Shown piece by piece: positions 60,119-64,000 of a DNA stretch of 64,000 bases. This DNA comes from Daucus carota subsp. sativus. Taxonomy: Eukaryota; Streptophyta; Magnoliopsida; Apiales; Apiaceae. The translations under genes were made by a program, and so were the position numbers. The stretch's first letter is position 1. Each line of letters starts with the position of its first letter. Below the pieces are notes generated by a model. It made no database searches, was not told the DNA's origin, and worked only from the letters and a program-made list of their open reading frames with translations. The stretch covers positions 42,557,598 through 42,621,597 of the forward strand of contig NC_030385.2 of assembly GCF_001625215.2 (NCBI RefSeq), read 5' to 3'.

Positions 60119-60800
60119 TAGGAATGTGTATGGTGCGGTTTGTATTCAATCTGCAATCGAAACCACGTAAGTGCGGTTTTTAAAATTCAAAATCGAAACC
60201 AAACCAAATACTGTTGATGCGGTTCGGTTTATAATATAAACGGTTTTGGTTTTATATGATGCAGTTCGGTTTTCAAACCGTGAAGGTTGAGAATTTACTA
60301 ATCCTAGTGTAAGTTCTACGACTACTGACTACATTCTCTTTTTTTGCATTATCAATGCATGTTCAGAGTGCATATTGCATAATACTCCACACCAACACTT
60401 CAGTTCCTGACTAAATATTTATATGTGGTGCAGACCAAATTCTAATAAGGTGATCTCTGGCATCTGCACAGCACTAGCAAATAGATGAAATAAAATTAAG
60501 GTAATCAGAGAGAGATGAAGATAGGTGGACTGGCCCAAATAAATTAACTAAGGAGTGGGCAAACACCAGTAGGCGGTGTATAAAATTTAAATCACATATC
60601 TAATTACATATTTATAATACATATGATTTAAATATTTAATTTAAATATATAAAATAAATATGTATATTATTGCGGTTCGGTTCGGTTTATATTCGGTTTT
60701 AAAATTGTCGAAAGTATCGGTGCGGTTTTATTTGGTGCGGTTTCGTACGGTTTTTGTGGTTTTCGGTTCGGTTTCAATTTTCGGTTTTTCCTCATCCCTA
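60119..60800. mobile_element. hAT MITE built of CGGTTTCGGTT repeats (682 bp)
   Basis: The ends TAGGAATGTGTATGGTGC and, inverted, TAGGGATGAGGAAAAACC match in outline. The flanks CACCTAAT and CCTCTAAT are a decayed 8-bp duplication (6 of 8). Both subterminal zones are runs of GCGGTTT, TTCGGTTTTA and related units. The middle is unrelated DNA. Confidence 0.78.
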
Positions 60801-61559
60801 CCTCTAATCATACCCTTCAAGCAACTCTCGTGAGAAGGAAAGCTCAAAGCAGGCAAGAAAGATAAGTGTCCACATTCCACGGTTCGTTTGTAGTAGGTCG
60901 AATGGTTGATTCTTAACATGCCACACTTAATCAAATGTCTCGTACATGTCACAACGTGTACAAGACTCTACTTAGTATAGTGATAATATTGTTAGTAGTA
61001 TAATCAAAACTGAATGGGATAGTTTACACTGATAGTTGTTTTAAGCGTTTGATTGTTTTTTGCATTTTGAGTTTGATTCCTCTCCGATGAGCTAGTAATT
61101 CTACGAGGATGTATGGGTTTTGTATATTGATCGACAACTTTGACTCAAAAAAATTAAAATGACCAATGTTCCTCGTGCAACATGTCTATATAGTATATAT
61201 CACATCTTAATGTTTAACAATTGAGAGATTCAAAACCGGCTGCAATAAACTGTGACTTTCATCTTTCAGTTCAATCAAACTTACTCTAAACAATTAGTTC
61301 AAGTTGCCTTGTTTTAAAGTTTCAGTTCTTGTAATATGTCTTTGTCGAAGTAGATACACCAACTTACACCACATTGTTGAACATAAAACTATTACTTTTA
61401 TTTGTCCGATTCGGTCCCGTGTAGTTTGAGTCGAGAGTCTTGTGCAGTATGCACATAAGAAATTAAGAATACACAACACACTTGAAAAAAAAGGGTTCCA
61501 AAACTAATTACATGATAACATATAACAGGGTCTTAAGGCCCTCAATGACTTGAAAATTT

Positions 61560-63989
<2,430 letters not shown>

Positions 63990-64000
63990 CTATATAATCA

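Larger units (their letters stand above)
58702..61559. other. Intergenic region between JMJ21 and DAHP synthase
   Basis: The first few hundred bases are the presumed JMJ21 promoter. A (TTA)n run lies at 58852-58875. The region also holds a Stowaway MITE, an unassigned MITE and a hAT MITE, listed separately. Frames at 60728-60952 and 61294-61479 are not supported. The stretch just right of 61200 probably includes the DAHP synthase 3' UTR. Confidence 0.55.

Overview
This is nuclear DNA of a flowering plant, almost certainly a eudicot. It is AT-rich and gene-sparse. Genes are split by GT-AG introns, and the families present are plant ones: a B-box microprotein, a class III peroxidase, an EAR-motif zinc finger, and a class II DAHP synthase of plant type. 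The intergenic space is full of plant transposon remnants. Species cannot be named from sequence alone.

Layout, left to right. 1-1083 is the end of a retrotransposon LTR. A single-exon B-box microprotein gene (BBX30/31 type) lies at 2355-2744. 3671-7460 is a Helitron-like, very AT-rich cluster of tandem repeats. PEX22, the peroxisomal anchor of the ubiquitin-conjugating enzyme PEX4, is complete in eight exons (7972-13472, +). 13.5-18.4 kb holds Helitron, Mutator-like, Tourist, Stowaway and hAT remnants. A complete four-exon class III peroxidase gene follows (19902-18470, -). About 20-23.8 kb is empty, AT-rich sequence. 23.8-38.3 kb is a tandem duplication of a roughly 4.5-5 kb unit. Each copy carries one single-C2H2/EAR zinc-finger gene: the left copy is frameshifted, the right one intact. 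A third, older paralogue lies at 40888-40442. The left unit was later split by a nest of insertions (Tourist MITE, then a 5.1-kb solo-LTR-like element, then two hAT MITEs), and the right unit by a Helitron. 43974-58701 (-) is a 16-exon gene for an F-box/JmjC/kinase-fold protein (JMJ21 type, 972 aa). The window ends inside a class II DAHP synthase gene (63989-61560, -); its 5' exons lie beyond the right edge.

The genes do not form one pathway. PEX22 serves peroxisomal receptor recycling, DAHP synthase starts the shikimate pathway in plastids, the peroxidase is secreted, and the B-box and zinc-finger proteins are small transcriptional regulators. From memory, the order B-box microprotein - PEX22 - class III peroxidase resembles the Arabidopsis chromosome 3 neighbourhood of BBX31, PEX22 and PER30, which would be conserved microsynteny. 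No complete autonomous transposon was found, and no tRNA, rRNA or CRISPR.

Exon boundaries were derived by hand from reading frame, GT-AG signals and remembered family conservation. All multi-exon models close in phase.
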